Below, piece after piece: positions 42,525 through 51,447 of a stretch of DNA of 64,000 bases. Origin of the DNA: Paraburkholderia caffeinitolerans (GTDB lineage: Bacteria > Pseudomonadota > Gammaproteobacteria > Burkholderiales > Burkholderiaceae). The DNA lies in assembly GCF_902859945.1 (NCBI RefSeq), contig NZ_CADIKL010000039.1, forward strand, positions 18,657 to 82,656, given 5' to 3'. The notes beneath the pieces were generated by a model, which did not search any database, was not told the DNA's origin, and was given only the letters and a program-made list of their open reading frames with translations. A program made the translations under genes and the position numbers. Position 1 is the first letter of the stretch. The number at the start of each line of letters is the position of its first letter.

Positions 42525-43460
42525 ATGTCAAACCTGAACGTAGTGGAAGCGGGTGATCTGTCCATTCATCCGGTCACGGGCCGCATCGGTGCAGAGATTC
42601 GCGGCGTCCGCCTTTCCGGCAATCTGCAACCGGCCGTAGTGGAAGCGATCAACGCCGCACTGATTCGCCACAAGGTGATTTTCTTTCGCGGCCAGACGCA
42701 ATTGACCGACCAGGAGCAGGAGGCCTTCGCCAAGCTGCTCGGCGACCCGGTCGCGCACCCGACGGTTCCCGTGCGTGAAGGCACCGAGTATCTGCTGGAA
42801 CTCGATTCGCTCCACGGCGGCCGAGCGAATTCGTGGCACACCGACGTCACGTTCGTTGACGCCTATCCGAAGGCATCGATTCTGCGTGGCGTCGTGAATC
42901 CGGAAGCGGGCGGCGACACGGTGTGGGCCAACACCGCCACCGCCTATAACGATCTGCCCCAAACGCTGAAGTCGCTGGCCGAACAATTGTGGGCCGTCCA
43001 CAGCAACGAATACGACTATGGCGCCTCATTGCGCGAGCACGCCAGTAAGGAGGCGATCGCCGCGTACGAACGTTATCGCGAGGTGTTCGTTTCCACGCGC
43101 TACGAAACCGAGCATCCGCTCGTGCGCGTGCATCCGGAAAGCGGCGAGAAAACCCTCGTGCTGGGCCACTTCTTCAAGAGCTTCATCGGCTTGCCGACCC
43201 CGGCGTCGAACCATCTGTTCGAAGTGTTCCAGGCCTATATCACGCGCCTCGAAAACATCGTGCGCTGGCGCTGGCAGGCCGGCGACGTCGCGATCTGGGA
43301 CAACCGCGCGACCCAGCACTACGCCGTGAACGATTACGGCGACGCCCGCCGAGTCGTGCGTCGCGTCACGCTGGCGGGCGATGTGCCGGTGAGCGTCGAC
43401 GGACGCCAGAGCGTCACACGCAGCGTGGTGAAGAACCCGAAGCTCGCTGCGGCGGCTTGA
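42525..43460 (+). CDS. atsK: Alpha-ketoglutarate-dependent sulfate-ester/taurine dioxygenase (TauD/AtsK family)
   Basis: A 311-residue Fe(II)/2-oxoglutarate oxygenase. The iron ligands are His105 and Asp107 (SWHTDVTF) and His265 (RATQHYAVND), and an Arg-rich stretch ARRVVRRVTLAGD binds 2-oxoglutarate. The sequence around HGGRANSWHTDVTFVDAYP resembles Pseudomonas putida AtsK, which oxidises alkyl sulfate esters to an aldehyde and sulfate; TauD acts on taurine instead. The surrounding sulfatase and ats-type transporter favour sulfate esters. AAAGAGG lies just before the ATG. The 198 bases upstream probably hold a promoter for the operon from here rightward, but no clear -35/-10 pair was found. 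Confidence 0.85.
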   Translation: MSNLNVVEAGDLSIHPVTGRIGAEIRGVRLSGNLQPAVVEAINAALIRHKVIFFRGQTQLTDQEQEAFAKLLGDPVAHPTVPVREGTEYLLELDSLHGGRANSWHTDVTFVDAYPKASILRGVVNPEAGGDTVWANTATAYNDLPQTLKSLAEQLWAVHSNEYDYGASLREHASKEAIAAYERYREVFVSTRYETEHPLVRVHPESGEKTLVLGHFFKSFIGLPTPASNHLFEVFQAYITRLENIVRWRWQAGDVAIWDNRATQHYAVNDYGDARRVVRRVTLAGDVPVSVDGRQSVTRSVVKNPKLAAAA

Positions 43461-43554
43461 GGGCAGGGTCCCGTTGCGGCTCGCGCGCCATGCGCCGCGC
43501 GGCTGCAACGGGCATCGATGGATGCAGGGAATAACTGATTTCAAAGGGGCTTTC

Positions 43555-44634
43555 ATGGGACGCCGACTTTTCGCCAATTTCGCAGCCATGTGTTCCGCGC
43601 TGTGCGCCCTGTGCGTGCTCGCGCCCGTGCAGGCCAGCGCGCAGAACGTGATCCGTATCGCGGTGCCGGATATCGGATCCAGTTCGAAGCCGGCGGGCGG
43701 CGGCGTGGTCGACGTGCTGTACGCCAATCAGGCGCTAGAGAAAGCGTTCCAGAAAGAAGGCGTGAAGATTCAATGGACCTTCTTCAAAGGCGGTGGGCCG
43801 GCCGTCAACGAAGCCTTCGCCAATCATCAGGTCGACCTCGCTTTCCTCGGCGATCTCGCGGGCATCATCGGGCGCGCCAATGGTCTCGATACGCGCCTCA
43901 TTGCGGCGCTCGCGCGCGACGTCAATGGTTATCTCGCGGTCGTGCCGGGGCAGGGCATCAAGAATCTGAAGGACCTCAAGGGCAAGCAGATCGCGTTGTT
44001 TCGCGGTACCGCGCTGCAATTGTCGTTCGACAGCGTGCTGCGGAGCGTTGGTCTGACCGAGAAGGACTTCCGCATCGTCAATCTCGACCTCAACAGCGCG
44101 GCCGCGGCGATTGCCGCCCATCGCATCGATGCGGTCTGGGGTCCGTCGTCGCTCTTCATTCTCAAGGACAAGGGCCTCGTCGATATCCCGGTCAGCACGC
44201 GTGGCCGCGATGGCACGGGAACCTTCAAGGCGGGCCTCGTGGCTTCCTCCGACTTCCTGCGCGCGCATCCCGAGTGGACCGCGCGGGTGCTCGAAACGGT
44301 GCTGGAGGCTTCGAACTGGGTATCGGACAAGAACCACCTCGACGCATACCTGCAACTCGAACACGACCGTGCCGGCACGCCGGTCACGGTCTGGCGCAAC
44401 GAGCTAGGCGACAGCGATCCGGCGATCTTCTTCTCGCCCTTGCTCGATCCGTATTTCGTCGAGGCGTTCCGGCGCGATGTGGAGAGCGCGAAGCAACTCG
44501 GCGTGATCCGCAAGGGTTTCGATGTCGATGGCTGGGTCGACGCGTCCTGGCTCAACGCCGCGCTGCAGAAGACGAAGCTCGCTGGGCGCTGGAAGGCTTA
44601 CCGCACTTTCGCGCTGGCAGATAAAACGAATTAG
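43555..44634 (+). CDS. atsR: ABC transporter binding protein for sulfate esters/sulfonates (AtsR/SsuA-like)
   Basis: A 359-residue periplasmic protein with a signal peptide (about 1-29, ending ASAQN). The body is the NMT1/SsuA-type fold: IRIAVPDIGSSSKPAGGG, IQWTFFKGGGPAVNEAFANH, VDLAFLGDLAGIIGRANG and LKGKQIALFRGTALQLSF. Such proteins deliver sulfonates or sulfate esters to an ABC permease. It sits between the AtsK-like and TonB-receptor genes, with its likely permease at 47076 and ATPase at 41523. ATG 43555 has AAAGGGG (43543-43549) upstream and opens a proper signal peptide; longer in-frame starts are rejected. Confidence 0.87.
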   Translation: MGRRLFANFAAMCSALCALCVLAPVQASAQNVIRIAVPDIGSSSKPAGGGVVDVLYANQALEKAFQKEGVKIQWTFFKGGGPAVNEAFANHQVDLAFLGDLAGIIGRANGLDTRLIAALARDVNGYLAVVPGQGIKNLKDLKGKQIALFRGTALQLSFDSVLRSVGLTEKDFRIVNLDLNSAAAAIAAHRIDAVWGPSSLFILKDKGLVDIPVSTRGRDGTGTFKAGLVASSDFLRAHPEWTARVLETVLEASNWVSDKNHLDAYLQLEHDRAGTPVTVWRNELGDSDPAIFFSPLLDPYFVEAFRRDVESAKQLGVIRKGFDVDGWVDASWLNAALQKTKLAGRWKAYRTFALADKTN

Positions 44635-44652
44635 AAAGGCAACGATAACGAC

Positions 44653-47046
44653 ATGAAGGATCTCCACACGCTGTATCGCCTGACGACGCTTGCCGCAGCG
44701 GTGCTTTCCGCGACTTCGGCCTGGGCGCAGGAAGCCGCCACGACGGGGGCCGCAGCGGCAGAGGCCGTCGCCGCGCCGGTCGCTGCATCGGGGGTAGCGG
44801 GGGCGCGAAACACGAACGGCACGAAGGGCGACAAATCCGTGCGCCTCGGCGACTTCACCGTGACGGCGCGGCGCCGCTCGGAAAGCGCGCAGAAGGTGCC
44901 CGCGCCGATCTCCACCGTGAGCGGACAGGAACTCGAACGCCAGCGCCTCTATCGGATTCAGGATCTGCAGCAGACGCTGCCGAGCGTGAACGTCGCCTTC
45001 ATCAATCCGCGCCAGTCGAGCATTTCGATCCGCGGCATCGGCAACAACCCGGCCAGCGACAATCTCGAGTCCAGCGTTGGTGTCTATCTCGACAACGTCT
45101 ATCTCGGCCGTCCCGGCATGGCGGTGTTCGATCTGCTCGACGTGCAGCAGATCGACTTGTTGCGCGGTCCGCAAGGCACGCTGTTCGGCAAGAACAGCAC
45201 GGCGGGCGTGCTTAATATCTCGACGCGCCCGCCGCAGTTTCATACCGAGGGCTACCTCGAACAATCGGTCGGCAACTCGGGCTACGCGCAGACCAAGGCG
45301 CATCTTTCGGGGCCGTTGTCCGACACGCTGGCCGGCACGCTCGATCTCGAGCACACGCATAGCGATGGCAATGTCACCAACCTGTACAACGGCAGCACGC
45401 TGAACGGCACCTCGAACTATGGCGTGCGCGGCCAGCTTCTCTGGAAGCCGAATAACGACCTGAGCGTGCGTTTCATCGCCGACTACAACACGCAGAACGC
45501 CGATACCGGCGCGCTGCTGCTGTACGGCACGCCGCCCGGCGGCACGTATCTTTCGCGCGCGGCGCTGCTGGGCGTGACGCCTGTGACGGACCCGAGCCGC
45601 TATCAGGTCAACACCGACACCACGCCGCACATGAACGTCCACCAGGGCGGCGTGTCGACCGAGGTGAACTACAAGCTGCCTTCGGGCTACCAGCTCACGT
45701 CGATCACGGCGGCGCGCTTCTGGAACTTCGCGCCGACCAACGACGCCGATGGACTGCCCGTGCCGGCGATTACCAATGCCGGCGTGTCGGTCAACGATCA
45801 TCAGATTTCGCAGGAGTTGCGGCTTGCGTCGCCCACAGGCGGCGCGGTCGACTGGGTGGTCGGCGCGTACTACTTCTACCAGCAGACCAACAACAGCACG
45901 CTCACCGCCTTCGGCCCGGACGCGGACCTGTTCCAGTTCGGCGTGAACCGCGACATCCTCAATGGCGTTACGTCGATTTCGCCGGCCTCGGTCCAGACCA
46001 ATAGCGCCGCGCTGTTTGCGCAGGCGACTTGGCACATCGACCCGCGCGCGGATTTGACGGCCGGCGTGCGCGGCACCTACGAGGACAAGTCGGGCTACGT
46101 GAATCGCGACGCGCCCATCGGCGGCGCGAGCCTCTCGGGCGCGCGGCTGGCCGCGCGCAATGCCGCTGTGGGCGCTTACCAGTCGGGGGACCTCAACCAG
46201 AGCAGCGTGAGCCCTTCGGCGATGCTCAACTTCAGCTACAAGCTCGCCCCCGACGTGCTCGCGTACGCGACGCTCGCTCACGGTGAGAAGTCGGGCGGCA
46301 TCAATATGGCCGTGGGCTCCGCGCCCGCGCTCGGCGCCAATTCGCTTTTGTTCGGAGCCGAGCGCGCCAATGATGCCGAACTCGGCATCAAGAGCGAGTG
46401 GCTCGAGCACAAGCTGATCGTCAACGCGAATCTGTTCTGGACGCAGATCAACGGCTATCAGGCCACGACCTACGTGACGGTGCCGGCGAGCGGGCTCGTC
46501 ACCCAGGTTCTCGCCAACGGCGCGAATGTGCGCTCGCGCGGTGTGGAGCTCGATGTGCGCGCGAAGCCGGTGCGCGGCCTCACGGTCGGATTCAACGCCT
46601 CGTATGTCGACGCGACCTATAGCTCCTATCCGAACGGCCCTTGCGCCGCCGAAGTCACGCTCGCCACGCACGCGACCACCTGCGATCTCACCGGCAAGCA
46701 GGTCTCGGGCGCGCCGCGCTGGATCGCGAATTTGAGCGCGCAGTACGAGTTCAACCTCGGCAACGACATCGACCAGTACATCACGGGCGTGTGGTCGCTG
46801 CGCTCGGACCAGTACGGCACGCTCGACGACTCGGCCTACGGCAAGCTGCCCGGCTACGGGATTCTGAACCTCGCGACGGGATGGCGTTTGAACAGCGGCG
46901 CGCATAAGTGGGATCTCTCCATCTGGGCGCACAACGTGTTCAACAAGAAGTACTACCTCGCGTCGTTCGCGAGCGTGCAGAACACCTACACCGCGATGGC
47001 CGGCGATTCGCGCATGGTGGGCGCCACGCTGCGCTTCACGTATTGA
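44653..47046 (+). CDS. TonB-dependent outer-membrane receptor, probably for sulfate esters (SftP-like)
   Basis: A 797-residue receptor. A signal peptide (ending SAWAQ) and an Ala-rich stretch lead to a TonB-box-like LGDFTVTARRR, the plug domain (about 80-190: ISIRGIGNNPASDN, VYLGRPGM, LLRGPQGTLFGKNSTAG) and a 22-strand-type barrel that ends with aromatic TLRFTY. It belongs to the FecA/pesticin-type group rather than classic siderophore receptors with long N-terminal signalling domains. In Pseudomonas putida a TonB receptor (SftP) is encoded with arylsulfate-ester genes; the same role is inferred here. The energy source is probably the TonB-ExbBD set at 51444-53833. The ABC permease gene starts 30 bases after it. 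Confidence 0.88.
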   Translation: MKDLHTLYRLTTLAAAVLSATSAWAQEAATTGAAAAEAVAAPVAASGVAGARNTNGTKGDKSVRLGDFTVTARRRSESAQKVPAPISTVSGQELERQRLYRIQDLQQTLPSVNVAFINPRQSSISIRGIGNNPASDNLESSVGVYLDNVYLGRPGMAVFDLLDVQQIDLLRGPQGTLFGKNSTAGVLNISTRPPQFHTEGYLEQSVGNSGYAQTKAHLSGPLSDTLAGTLDLEHTHSDGNVTNLYNGSTLNGTSNYGVRGQLLWKPNNDLSVRFIADYNTQNADTGALLLYGTPPGGTYLSRAALLGVTPVTDPSRYQVNTDTTPHMNVHQGGVSTEVNYKLPSGYQLTSITAARFWNFAPTNDADGLPVPAITNAGVSVNDHQISQELRLASPTGGAVDWVVGAYYFYQQTNNSTLTAFGPDADLFQFGVNRDILNGVTSISPASVQTNSAALFAQATWHIDPRADLTAGVRGTYEDKSGYVNRDAPIGGASLSGARLAARNAAVGAYQSGDLNQSSVSPSAMLNFSYKLAPDVLAYATLAHGEKSGGINMAVGSAPALGANSLLFGAERANDAELGIKSEWLEHKLIVNANLFWTQINGYQATTYVTVPASGLVTQVLANGANVRSRGVELDVRAKPVRGLTVGFNASYVDATYSSYPNGPCAAEVTLATHATTCDLTGKQVSGAPRWIANLSAQYEFNLGNDIDQYITGVWSLRSDQYGTLDDSAYGKLPGYGILNLATGWRLNSGAHKWDLSIWAHNVFNKKYYLASFASVQNTYTAMAGDSRMVGATLRFTY

Positions 47047-47075
47047 TCAATGCGCGCCACGCGCAAGGGACCCTT

Positions 47076-48689
47076 ATGGCGAATTCGTCGATTCTCGAAA
47101 GTCCGGCGCCAGCCGTTCATGCGGGCGCGCCGCGCCTGCGCGTGAGCGGACGCGCGCTCACGTGGCCGGGGCTCGTGCCCTGGGTCGTGCCTGTGGTCAT
47201 CACGCTGCTCTGGTGGCAGGCCGCGCACGCAGGCTGGATGTCCGCGCAGATTCTGCCCGCGCCCGAACTGGTCTGGCAGACCGCGCGCGAACTCTTCAAG
47301 GACGAACTGCTGCGCGATTTGCTTATCAGTCTGGAGCGGCTCGCGATTGGCTTTGTGGCTGGCGTGGCCGTGGGCGCATTGTTAGGCATGCTGATGGGGG
47401 TGAGCGTGATTGCCGAGGAGATCGTCGCGCCGCTGTTCTATGCAATCGCGCAAGTGCCGCCACTCGCGCTGCTGCCGTTGCTGATGGTCGTGCTCGGCAT
47501 TGGCGAGGCGCTCAAGCTCGTCCTCATCGTCAAGGCCGTGGTCATTCCGGTGGCAATCCATACGCAGGTCGGCGTGCGCGCCGTGCCGCAGCGTTTGCGT
47601 GAAGTAGCCGCCACGCTGCGCTTGTCGCCGTGGCAGCGTGCGCGATGCCTTGTCGTGCCCGCCGCGCTGCCCGCATTTATCACGGGCGTGCGCCAGGCGC
47701 TCGCGCAAGGGTGGCTCACGCTCATCGCCGTGGAGCTGCTCGCGTCCTCGGAAGGCATCGGCTATCTGATGGTCTGGGGGCGGCAGATGTTTCAGCTCGA
47801 TGTCGTGTTCGTCTGCATCGCGGTGATCGGCATTACGGGCTTCGCGATGGACCGGGGCGTGCAGCGCATCGACGCTGCGCTCGTCAAGTGGCCGCACGCA
47901 GCGCTGAGCGCCCGCGAGGCCTATGCGACGCCTCTATGGCGGCGCTACGCGCTCGGCGCGCTGTTGCCGGTGCTGCTGTTCGTCTGCTGGAGCATCGCCG
48001 CGCGTGCGCGCTGGGTCGATCCGAGCCTGCTGCCTGCGCCGGCCACGGTGTTCCTGAGCGCGCTGGACGACCTGTGCAGCGGCGCGCTGCCGGTGCCGTT
48101 GCTTCACACGCTCGCTAGAGCCGGCGAGGGGTTGGCCGTCGGCGCATCGGCGGGGCTCGCGGTGGGCATCGCACTCGGATCGGTGCTGCAGGTCCGGCGA
48201 GCGTTCGGCCCGACGCTGACCGCGTTGCGGCAGGTCGCGATCTTCGCCTGGATCCCGCTCCTGACTGCGTGGGCCGGCATTGGCGACCTCTCCAAGGTGA
48301 TCTTCGTCGCGCTCGCCGCGTTCTTTCCCGTGATGCTCGCTACGAGCCGCGCCGTAGAAGCCGTGCCGCTGGCCTTGCTGGAGGTGTCGCGCACGCTGCG
48401 CTTGAGCGCGTGGCAGCGGCTGCGCTGGCTCGTCGTGCCGGCCATCCTGCCGGGCGTGTTCGCGGGGCTCAGGCTCGCGCTCGTCTACGCGTGGCTCGGC
48501 GCAATTGGCGCGGAGTATTTGATGCCGTCGGGCGTCGGGCTTGGCACTTACATGATCAACGCGCAACAGCTGTTCCAGATGGAGCGCCTGTTGAGCGCGG
48601 CTGTGGCGATTGGCGCACTCGGCGCGCTGTTCGGATGGCTTGGCAGCCGCGCTGAGGCAGCCGCAACACGCTGGCGCACGGCGCACTGA
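47076..48689 (+). CDS. atsB: Double-length ABC permease with two membrane domains (AtsB-like)
   Basis: A 537-residue membrane protein containing two complete permease domains in tandem. Each half has about six helices and its own ATPase-contact loop: EVAATLRLSPWQRARCLVVP in the first half and EVSRTLRLSAWQRLRWLVVP in the second, showing internal duplication. Typical SsuC/TauC permeases have a single domain of about 260 residues and form dimers; here one chain supplies both. As I recall, the Pseudomonas arylsulfate permease AtsB is also of double length. ATG 47076 follows AAGGGAC. It works with the ATPase at 41523 and binding protein at 43555. Confidence 0.88.
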   Translation: MANSSILESPAPAVHAGAPRLRVSGRALTWPGLVPWVVPVVITLLWWQAAHAGWMSAQILPAPELVWQTARELFKDELLRDLLISLERLAIGFVAGVAVGALLGMLMGVSVIAEEIVAPLFYAIAQVPPLALLPLLMVVLGIGEALKLVLIVKAVVIPVAIHTQVGVRAVPQRLREVAATLRLSPWQRARCLVVPAALPAFITGVRQALAQGWLTLIAVELLASSEGIGYLMVWGRQMFQLDVVFVCIAVIGITGFAMDRGVQRIDAALVKWPHAALSAREAYATPLWRRYALGALLPVLLFVCWSIAARARWVDPSLLPAPATVFLSALDDLCSGALPVPLLHTLARAGEGLAVGASAGLAVGIALGSVLQVRRAFGPTLTALRQVAIFAWIPLLTAWAGIGDLSKVIFVALAAFFPVMLATSRAVEAVPLALLEVSRTLRLSAWQRLRWLVVPAILPGVFAGLRLALVYAWLGAIGAEYLMPSGVGLGTYMINAQQLFQMERLLSAAVAIGALGALFGWLGSRAEAAATRWRTAH

Positions 48690-48719
48690 GCAATTCTTTT
48701 AAATAACGAATGAGAGTAA

Positions 48720-50366
48720 ATGAATATGTCTACGGAAGCATCCACCCGCAGCAAAGCCGCAAAGCGCCCCAACATTCTGGTGATCGTGGCCGACGATCTG
48801 GGCTTCTCCGATCTCGGTGCGTTCGGCGGCGAGATCGCCACGCCCCATCTCGATGCGCTCGCGCATGCGGGCGTGCGTTTCACGGATTTCCACACCGCAT
48901 CCGCGTGCTCGCCGACTCGCGCGATGTTGTTTAGCGGTACAGACCATCACGTGGCAGGAATCGGCACGATGGCTGAAGCGCTGCCGCCGCAACTGACGGG
49001 CAAGCCCGGCTACGAGGGCTACCTTAACGAGCGCGTGGCGGCGCTGCCCGAGTTATTGCACGAGGCAGGCTATTTCACCGCGATGGCGGGCAAGTGGCAT
49101 CTCGGGCTGACGCTGGACCGCGCGCCCTGGGCACGCGGCTTCGAGCGCTCGTTCGCGTTGCTGCCGGGCGCGGCGAATCACTACGGCTTCGAGCCGGTTG
49201 GCGAAGATGACGCGCAGCCGCGCCTGATGCGCTCGACACGCTCGCTCTATGTAGAAGACGACCGCTTCGTCGATCAACTGCCCGACGACTTCTACTCGTC
49301 CGACGCATTCACGGACAAGCTGCTCCAGTACCTGGACGAGCGCCCCGACGACGGCCGGCCATTCTTCGCCTACCTGCCGTTCTCCGCGCCGCACTGGCCG
49401 TTGCAGGCGCCCGCGGAAATCGTCGAGCGTTATCGCGGCCGCTACGACGCCGGCCCCGATGCGCTGCGCACCGAGCGGCTTGCGCGCCAGAAGACGCTGG
49501 GTCTGCTCGGCGAAGAGGTGGCCGCGCATCCGGTGGTCGCGCCCACGCCCGAATGGGACGCGTTGTCCGAGGATGCGCGGGCGCTATCGGCGCGCACGAT
49601 GGAAGTCTATGCGGCGATGGTCGAGCGGCTCGACTGGAACGTCGGGCGCGTGATCGAGCATCTGAAAGCGAGCGGCGAATTCGACAACACCCTCGTGCTG
49701 TTTCTCTCCGATAACGGCGCGGAGGGCGCGCTGCTGGAGGCCTTGCCGATCTTCGGCCCGGACCTCCAACAATTCATTCGCGATTACTACGACAACAGCC
49801 TCGCCAACGTGGGGCGCGGCAACTCTTACGTCTGGTACGGGCCGCGCTGGGCCCAGGCCGCCACGGCGCCTTCGCGACTGTACAAGGCGTTCACGACCGA
49901 GGGCGGCATTCGCGTGGTGGCGTTCGCCCATCATCCCGAGTTCGCGCGGCAGGGCAGCGTGGGCGACGCCTTCGCGACGGTGATGGACGTCGCGCCGACC
50001 GTGCTGGAACTGGCGGGCGTAGAGCATCCAGGCACGCACTGGCGTGGCCGCGAGATCGCGCCGTTGAAGGGGCACAGCCTGCTGCCGTACCTGCGCGGCC
50101 ACGCCGACGCCGTGCACGATGCCACTCACGTGACGGGATGGGAGCTGTTTGGCCGCCGCGCGATCCGGCAGGGCGACTGGAAGGCCGTGTTCACCCCCGC
50201 GCCGGTGGGAACGGGCGCGTGGCAGCTTTTCGATCTCGCACGCGATCCGGGCGAAACGCAGGACCTGGCCGCCGATGAGCCCCAGCGGCTCAGCGCTTTG
50301 CTGGAACATTGGGAGACCTATGTAGAGGAAAACGGAGTCCAGCCGTTCGAGTTCGCGCTTGCATGA
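48720..50366 (+). CDS. atsA: Sulfatase (arylsulfatase AtsA-like)
   Basis: A 548-residue type I sulfatase. The formylglycine precursor is Cys63 in CSPTR, followed by the GMAEALPPQ region, GKWHLG with metal/active-site Lys and His, FAYLPFSAPHWP and LFLSDNGAEGALLEA. The N-terminal metal ligands DD lie in VIVADDLGFSDLG. There is no signal peptide, as in Pseudomonas AtsA, so it hydrolyses imported sulfate esters in the cytoplasm. Cys-type sulfatases need a formylglycine-generating enzyme, which is not encoded here. It follows the double permease by 30 bases and completes the set that imports and cleaves sulfate esters. Confidence 0.92.
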   Translation: MNMSTEASTRSKAAKRPNILVIVADDLGFSDLGAFGGEIATPHLDALAHAGVRFTDFHTASACSPTRAMLFSGTDHHVAGIGTMAEALPPQLTGKPGYEGYLNERVAALPELLHEAGYFTAMAGKWHLGLTLDRAPWARGFERSFALLPGAANHYGFEPVGEDDAQPRLMRSTRSLYVEDDRFVDQLPDDFYSSDAFTDKLLQYLDERPDDGRPFFAYLPFSAPHWPLQAPAEIVERYRGRYDAGPDALRTERLARQKTLGLLGEEVAAHPVVAPTPEWDALSEDARALSARTMEVYAAMVERLDWNVGRVIEHLKASGEFDNTLVLFLSDNGAEGALLEALPIFGPDLQQFIRDYYDNSLANVGRGNSYVWYGPRWAQAATAPSRLYKAFTTEGGIRVVAFAHHPEFARQGSVGDAFATVMDVAPTVLELAGVEHPGTHWRGREIAPLKGHSLLPYLRGHADAVHDATHVTGWELFGRRAIRQGDWKAVFTPAPVGTGAWQLFDLARDPGETQDLAADEPQRLSALLEHWETYVEENGVQPFEFALA

Positions 50367-50494
50367 CGCCATTGCGTGAATTCGTGCACAGCATTTGCGC
50401 TGGCCGGTATATGAATAGGAAAAAATCATGGTTTGGGTGGACAGGGATTCGATGCTCAAATTCAGTAAAGAGAATCGACCCTGGAGAGCAAATC

Positions 50495-51334
50495 ATGGCA
50501 GCGACCGCCAGCTTGTCGGAGTGGTTCGCTCCCGCCGAGCGCGAAGCGAACCCCGCGCGTTACACGAACCACGCGAACCCCGCGAGTCTCACGAGTGCCT
50601 CGCACGAAGCGTTTTTTCGCCGCGCGCTCGACCCCGTCATCCGGCAGCGCGCGATTGCTGCCTTTCTGGAAAATCCGTGCTTGCGCAACGGCTCGGCCGA
50701 AGCGGCCGCGCGGCTCGTGGATGCCGGCCACGAAAAAACGTGGCTGCATGGCGAACGGGTGTTGCCTTACCAGGCCGACTGCAAGGAAATCCACATCGTG
50801 CTGGCGGGCGCGCTTGAAGCAAGCTGGATCAATGCATCGGGCGCGCGCGTGATTGGCGAATACATTCAGCCCGGCACGGTGGTCAACATCATTCCCGCAC
50901 TCGACCGTAAGGGGTCGCTCTGCGATTTGTATGCGCGCGGCACCACGCGGCTGTTTCATATTCCGCGCGCGGCCATGCTCGACTTATTCGAGCGGCAACC
51001 GGCTTTAATGCGCGGATTTTTCGAGTTGATCTGCTCGCGCAACCGCGACTTGAACGAACGATTTCGCTTTTCCCGGCTCGCCGATTTCAGCGCCCGGGTC
51101 GCGGAGCGGCTTCTTAGCCTTGCGGATCGATATGGAAATGCCGTTGAAGCGGGCGTGGAGATCGGGCTCAAGCTGTCGCAGGACGATCTGGCCGCGTTGC
51201 TGGGCGTATCACGGCAAAGCATCAACAAGGAACTGCGAGCGTTCGCCGATCGCGGCTGGATCGAGATCCGCTACGGCCAGATCACGATCGTCGATAGCGC
51301 GGCGCTGCTGCGTGTGCGCGAAGCCAACGAATGA
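50495..51334 (+). CDS. Crp/Fnr-family transcriptional regulator
   Basis: A 279-residue protein. Residues about 80-190 form a cyclic-nucleotide-binding-type beta barrel (EKTWLHGERVLPYQADCKEI, IGEYIQPGTVVNIIPAL), followed by the dimerisation helix and a C-terminal helix-turn-helix (LSQDDLAALLGVSRQSINKE). The FNR-type N-terminal cysteine cluster is absent and the nucleotide-contact motif is not preserved, so the effector is unknown. The first 45 residues are an unusual Ala/Asn-rich extension. GGAGAGC precedes ATG 50495. It lies between the sulfatase and the TonB module, so it is the natural candidate to regulate them; the Pseudomonas ats system uses a LysR regulator (SftR) instead. Confidence 0.85.
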   Translation: MAATASLSEWFAPAEREANPARYTNHANPASLTSASHEAFFRRALDPVIRQRAIAAFLENPCLRNGSAEAAARLVDAGHEKTWLHGERVLPYQADCKEIHIVLAGALEASWINASGARVIGEYIQPGTVVNIIPALDRKGSLCDLYARGTTRLFHIPRAAMLDLFERQPALMRGFFELICSRNRDLNERFRFSRLADFSARVAERLLSLADRYGNAVEAGVEIGLKLSQDDLAALLGVSRQSINKELRAFADRGWIEIRYGQITIVDSAALLRVREANE

Positions 51335-51381
51335 ACGCAAACGCCGCGCGAGCGCTGAGCGATGAGCAAAAGGAGCCGAAC

Positions 51382-51447
51382 ATGACGATGCCAAGTAACG
51401 ATATCCCCGTGAGCGCAATCGCGGCTGCGCCGAGGGTGGCCCGATGA
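51382..51447 (+). CDS. 21-residue small open frame translationally coupled to tonB
   Basis: ATG 51382 is preceded by AAAGGAG with seven bases spacing, an excellent ribosome-binding site. The frame encodes 21 residues (MTMPSNDIPVSAIAAAPRVA plus Arg) and its TGA overlaps the ATG of tonB (ATGA at 51444-51447). The tonB gene itself has only a weak GAGGG site. The small frame may therefore deliver ribosomes to tonB or be a tiny protein in its own right. No similarity is recognised. Confidence 0.5.
   Translation: MTMPSNDIPVSAIAAAPRVAR

Noticed and set aside
44404..46932. An open frame of about 840 codons on the minus strand opposite the TonB receptor gene
   Set aside because: Antisense shadow of a GC-rich gene; no recognisable motif, and the plus-strand receptor is complete.
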